The position numbers and the translations under genes are program-made. A stretch of DNA of 64,000 bases from Monosporascus cannonballus (taxonomy: Eukaryota; Ascomycota; Sordariomycetes; Xylariales): contig QJNS01000127.1 in NCBI GenBank assembly GCA_004154925.1, forward strand, positions 62,001-126,000. The letters are read 5' to 3'. Position 1 is the stretch's first letter; each line of letters opens with the position of its first letter. Shown here in pieces: positions 60,830 to 64,000 of the stretch. The notes under the pieces were generated by a model that had not been told where the DNA came from, did not search any database, and saw only the letters and a program-made list of their open reading frames with translations.

Positions 60830-63800
60830 GGCCCCTTACGACAAAAAGTCCAATAAGAACTATTACGATAAGAAATTCGACGAAAAATATAAAAAGTTAG
60901 AAAATTAGCTTAATAAATATTACAAACATAATAAAAAGCATTATAAGGCTAATTACGCAAATATCAAAATTGGGTAAAAGAGTTTATTTCGGAACCCTTA
61001 ATCGACACGGCAAAATATATGCTATATATTGTAAACGACGAGAATATTCTAATTACGAAAAATAAAAAAATTATATTTATAAACGGATTACTTGCATATA
61101 TTATAAAGGAATCAAATTTTTAAACTGTATCGAAAATAATAAAAATAATAAATAATAATATCGATATTTTCGATTTATAACTTTAAAAAATATTTAATAA
61201 TTGGACGAAATAAAAAGTTGACACGAAAAAAATAATGTCCGTAAGAAAACCCTTTTTATTATTATTAATAATATAATATTTAAACGGAAAAACTTAATTT
61301 AACATATAATAAATTTTATTACGAAAAAATTGTGATAAATTTTTATTTTTAATTAATATTTATTATAAATATTTACGAAAAAAGAGTTATTAAAAATATA
61401 TTAATTTATAAATAAGCTTTAAAACACCAGTTAAAATAACGTATAATAAGATATAATTACAAATATTAGAAAATAATTTATTCGATAAAAAAAGTTATAT
61501 TAAAATTAAAAATAAATAATAAAATTCGAAAAAATAAAATATCGATAATAATAATAAATATAACAACTTAACGCATTAAACGAAAAAATATAAATAAAGT
61601 TCGATATATTTAAATAAAAATTAAAAAAAGATTACCTATAAAAAAGCTGCAAAATAACGAAACCCAGAGGAATTAAAAGGAATTCCCAAAAAAGGTTTTA
61701 AAAATAACGATAAAAGCCGTTAATAATCTTATTATTTTGAACATACGAATCGGAACGTATTAGTATATTATAATAATGGATTACGAAATTTTAGGCGAAA
61801 ATTATATTATACAAAATAGGGTTAATAAGTTTAAATTACTATAAAAATATATGTTAAAACCTTATATTAAAATAAACGCCGAAGGTTAAAAATTTGCTTA
61901 CGATAATAGAAAAATTATACGCGAAACTAATTTTTTCCAGATTTTTATTTAAGGATAATATTAAATAATTAATTTCGATATCGTTTTATTTAGGAATTAC
62001 GATATAATTTTAAGATTACTATGGATATATCAGTACGAAATTTTGATTAATAACGAGACCGGTTAAAGAAAATTCGCCTTATATCTTATTAATAGATAAA
62101 AAAAGAAAAAATTAAAATCTTAATATTTAGTTAATAATAATAACGAATATAGGTATAAGGATACAACAAACACCTTATTATTTAAAGAAATAAAATATAA
62201 AAACAAATAAATATCAAAGAAAAATATAATATATTATTATTATTAGACCGAAATTAATATAATTCAATAATTACTTAAAATAATAATAATAATTTTAAAA
62301 ATTAAAAAACCTAAAAAATATATTATTATAATACTATATATATAAATAATTTTTTCAAAAAGAAACTTAATACGAAATTACTAGAATATAATGAATACAA
62401 TTATGAAACAATTTTTAAAAAAGAATCTTCGACGAAATTTTACCATATTTATAATTTTAATAAAGATAAATTACGTACTTTTAGAGAATATCTAGATGAT
62501 CGGTTATAAAAAGGATGGATTTAATTTCCGAAATTATTAACAGGATACCCGATATTTTTCGTATTAAAAAAGAACAAAAAGTGGTAATTTATAATTAATA
62601 ATTGATAATTAAAGGATATTATTGTTAAAAATTAAATATTATTCCTCCTAATTACGAAACTGAAAAACCAATTTTACGAAACTAAATAATATATAATATT
62701 CGATTTTAAAAATAGATATAACCTAATTAAAATTAAAAAAATATAAATAAAAAATATCTTTTTAAACGAAATAAGGAATATTTAGGTATTTGGTTACGTT
62801 AATAAGATTTACAAATATACTAATAATTTCCTAACGAATAATAAACTATATATTATAAAAATATCTCGATATTTTTGTCGTTTATTATTTCAACGACATT
62901 TTTATTTTTTCGGAAACGAAAAAAATATATATAAAATACGTTTATAAAGGTTTTTAAGCTTTATAAAATACAACATTATTTATTAACGTAAAAGAAAATC
63001 AATTTTATATACAGAAAATAAAATATTTAAAATATACCTGAAGAAAATCGCTATAATTATGAAATATTATATATTAACTATAATTAAATAATATAAGTAT
63101 TTTTCGGATTCGCAAATTATTATAGGAAGTTTATTCGAAATTTTAATAAAATAATTATATTTTTAACGAACTTTAGGAAAAACAAATTTTAAATAAACGT
63201 TTAAAACGGAAAAAGCATTTTAAGATATTAAAAATGCAATTATTAACGAATTAATATTAATTATATACGATTTAAACCGTTTTATTAAATTAAAAACCGA
63301 TATTTCGAATTATACGTTAAATATAATAATCGAATAACGACATAATTAAGGCAAATTGTACCTTATTATATTCTTTTTATATAAATTAAAATAAGCTAAA
63401 TTTAATTACGATATTCCGGATAAGGAATTTATGGCCATTATTATGGTATTTCGATAGTTTAAGCATTTTCTAAAGAGACATTTGTATTAGGCTAAGGTTT
63501 ATACGGATTATTAAAATTTTACCCGATTTACTACGATTAAAAAATTTATAGGACGATAATTTTATTATGTAAAAAAATTAGCGAATTTCGATTTCGTTAT
63601 CATTTACAGAAAAAGTGTAAAGAATGATAGAATAAATATTTTAAATAAACGATTAAATTTTAAAGAAAAATTAGTTAAAATTAACTATATAATTTTCGAT
63701 ATTATGATAGAAAAATATTTACGTTTATAGTAAATTGCGATAATTCGAGTAATACCTTTCGATATATATTAAAAGATTTAATAATATAATAATAATTTCC

Positions 63801-64000
63801 CAGAAAACCAACGGACGAATAAAATATAAATTTCGCAAGAATATCAAAAAAAAGCTAATACAAAATATATACGAACATTAATAATATAGATATCCAGGAA
63901 TTTATAAAGCCTTAAAATGGTTTTAACGTATATATTTCTTTTTTAAAATAATATTAACGATATAAAGAATTATACGGCAATATAATATTTACGTTAAAAT
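60830..64000 (+). pseudogene. Degraded pol of copy D (to integrase)
   Basis: Collinear with copy B pol. The RT box at about 62883-62900 reads YYFNDIFIF, one catalytic Asp changed to Asn by a G-to-A transition. The integrase zinc-binding region lies at about 63600-63760. The frame is broken throughout. Confidence 0.85.

Larger units (their letters stand above)
59336..64000 (+). mobile_element. Chromovirus copy D, 5' LTR to integrase, runs off the window
   Basis: A 5' LTR (59336-59773), gag and pol follow in the order seen in copy B; base 64000 corresponds to about 7867 of B. It is inserted into the gag of copy C. The right duplication is outside the window, so the left boundary is inferred from the LTR start and the break in C. 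Confidence 0.9.

Overview
The window looks like a gene-poor, AT-rich compartment of a filamentous ascomycete (Pezizomycotina) genome. The reasons are short 51-55 nt introns with GTAAGT/GTATGT-type donors and CTAAC/CTGAC branch sites, fungal-specific gene families (an NB-ARC/TPR STAND protein and a DUF7730/2EXR-like protein), Ty3/gypsy chromoviruses with a chromodomain, and an overwhelming repeat-induced point mutation (RIP) signature. Nearly every repeated block is saturated with TpA, still contains CpG, and has stops where Gln (CAA/CAG) or Trp codons are expected. Most of the 64 kb is dead transposon sequence; one gene looks intact.

Layout. Bases 1-2324 are the 3' end of a chromovirus (copy A). 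Bases 3098-12052 are a second copy (B) with 376-bp LTRs and a GATCT target-site duplication; it carries a nested, inverted, internally deleted relative (9357-11387, duplication CGGTA). Bases 13525-16927 (minus) hold a five-exon NLR-type gene: membrane segment, alpha/beta-hydrolase, NB-ARC and TPR repeats. It is silenced by three in-frame Gln-to-stop changes. Bases 18042-47485 form a giant imperfect palindrome: two RIP-saturated arms of about 10.5-10.9 kb around a 589-bp spacer of ordinary composition. A second chromovirus family (E, 38842-46256, 206-bp LTRs, duplication ATATA) is inserted in the right arm. Directly outside the right arm is the N-terminal hydrolase fragment of another NLR gene, also RIP-inactivated.

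From 48 kb on come a short LTR-like repeat, a Tc1/mariner element (49940-51335) with matching inverted repeats and a TA duplication, a piggyBac-type transposase relic (to 53156), a solo chromovirus LTR (54811-55222, duplication TTGAA), another LTR-like repeat, and a small island with the apparently intact DUF7730-like gene (57313-58170, minus). The window ends in two more chromovirus copies: C from 58366, interrupted by D, which runs off the end.

The parts fit one story. Copies of transposons, of NLR genes and of a large segment made in inverted orientation were recognised as duplications and mutated, while single-copy stretches (palindrome spacer, DUF7730-like gene, intergenic islands) and the outer edges of duplicated blocks escaped. 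I could not identify what the palindrome arms originally encoded. Their two independently mutated copies are the best material for reconstructing it.
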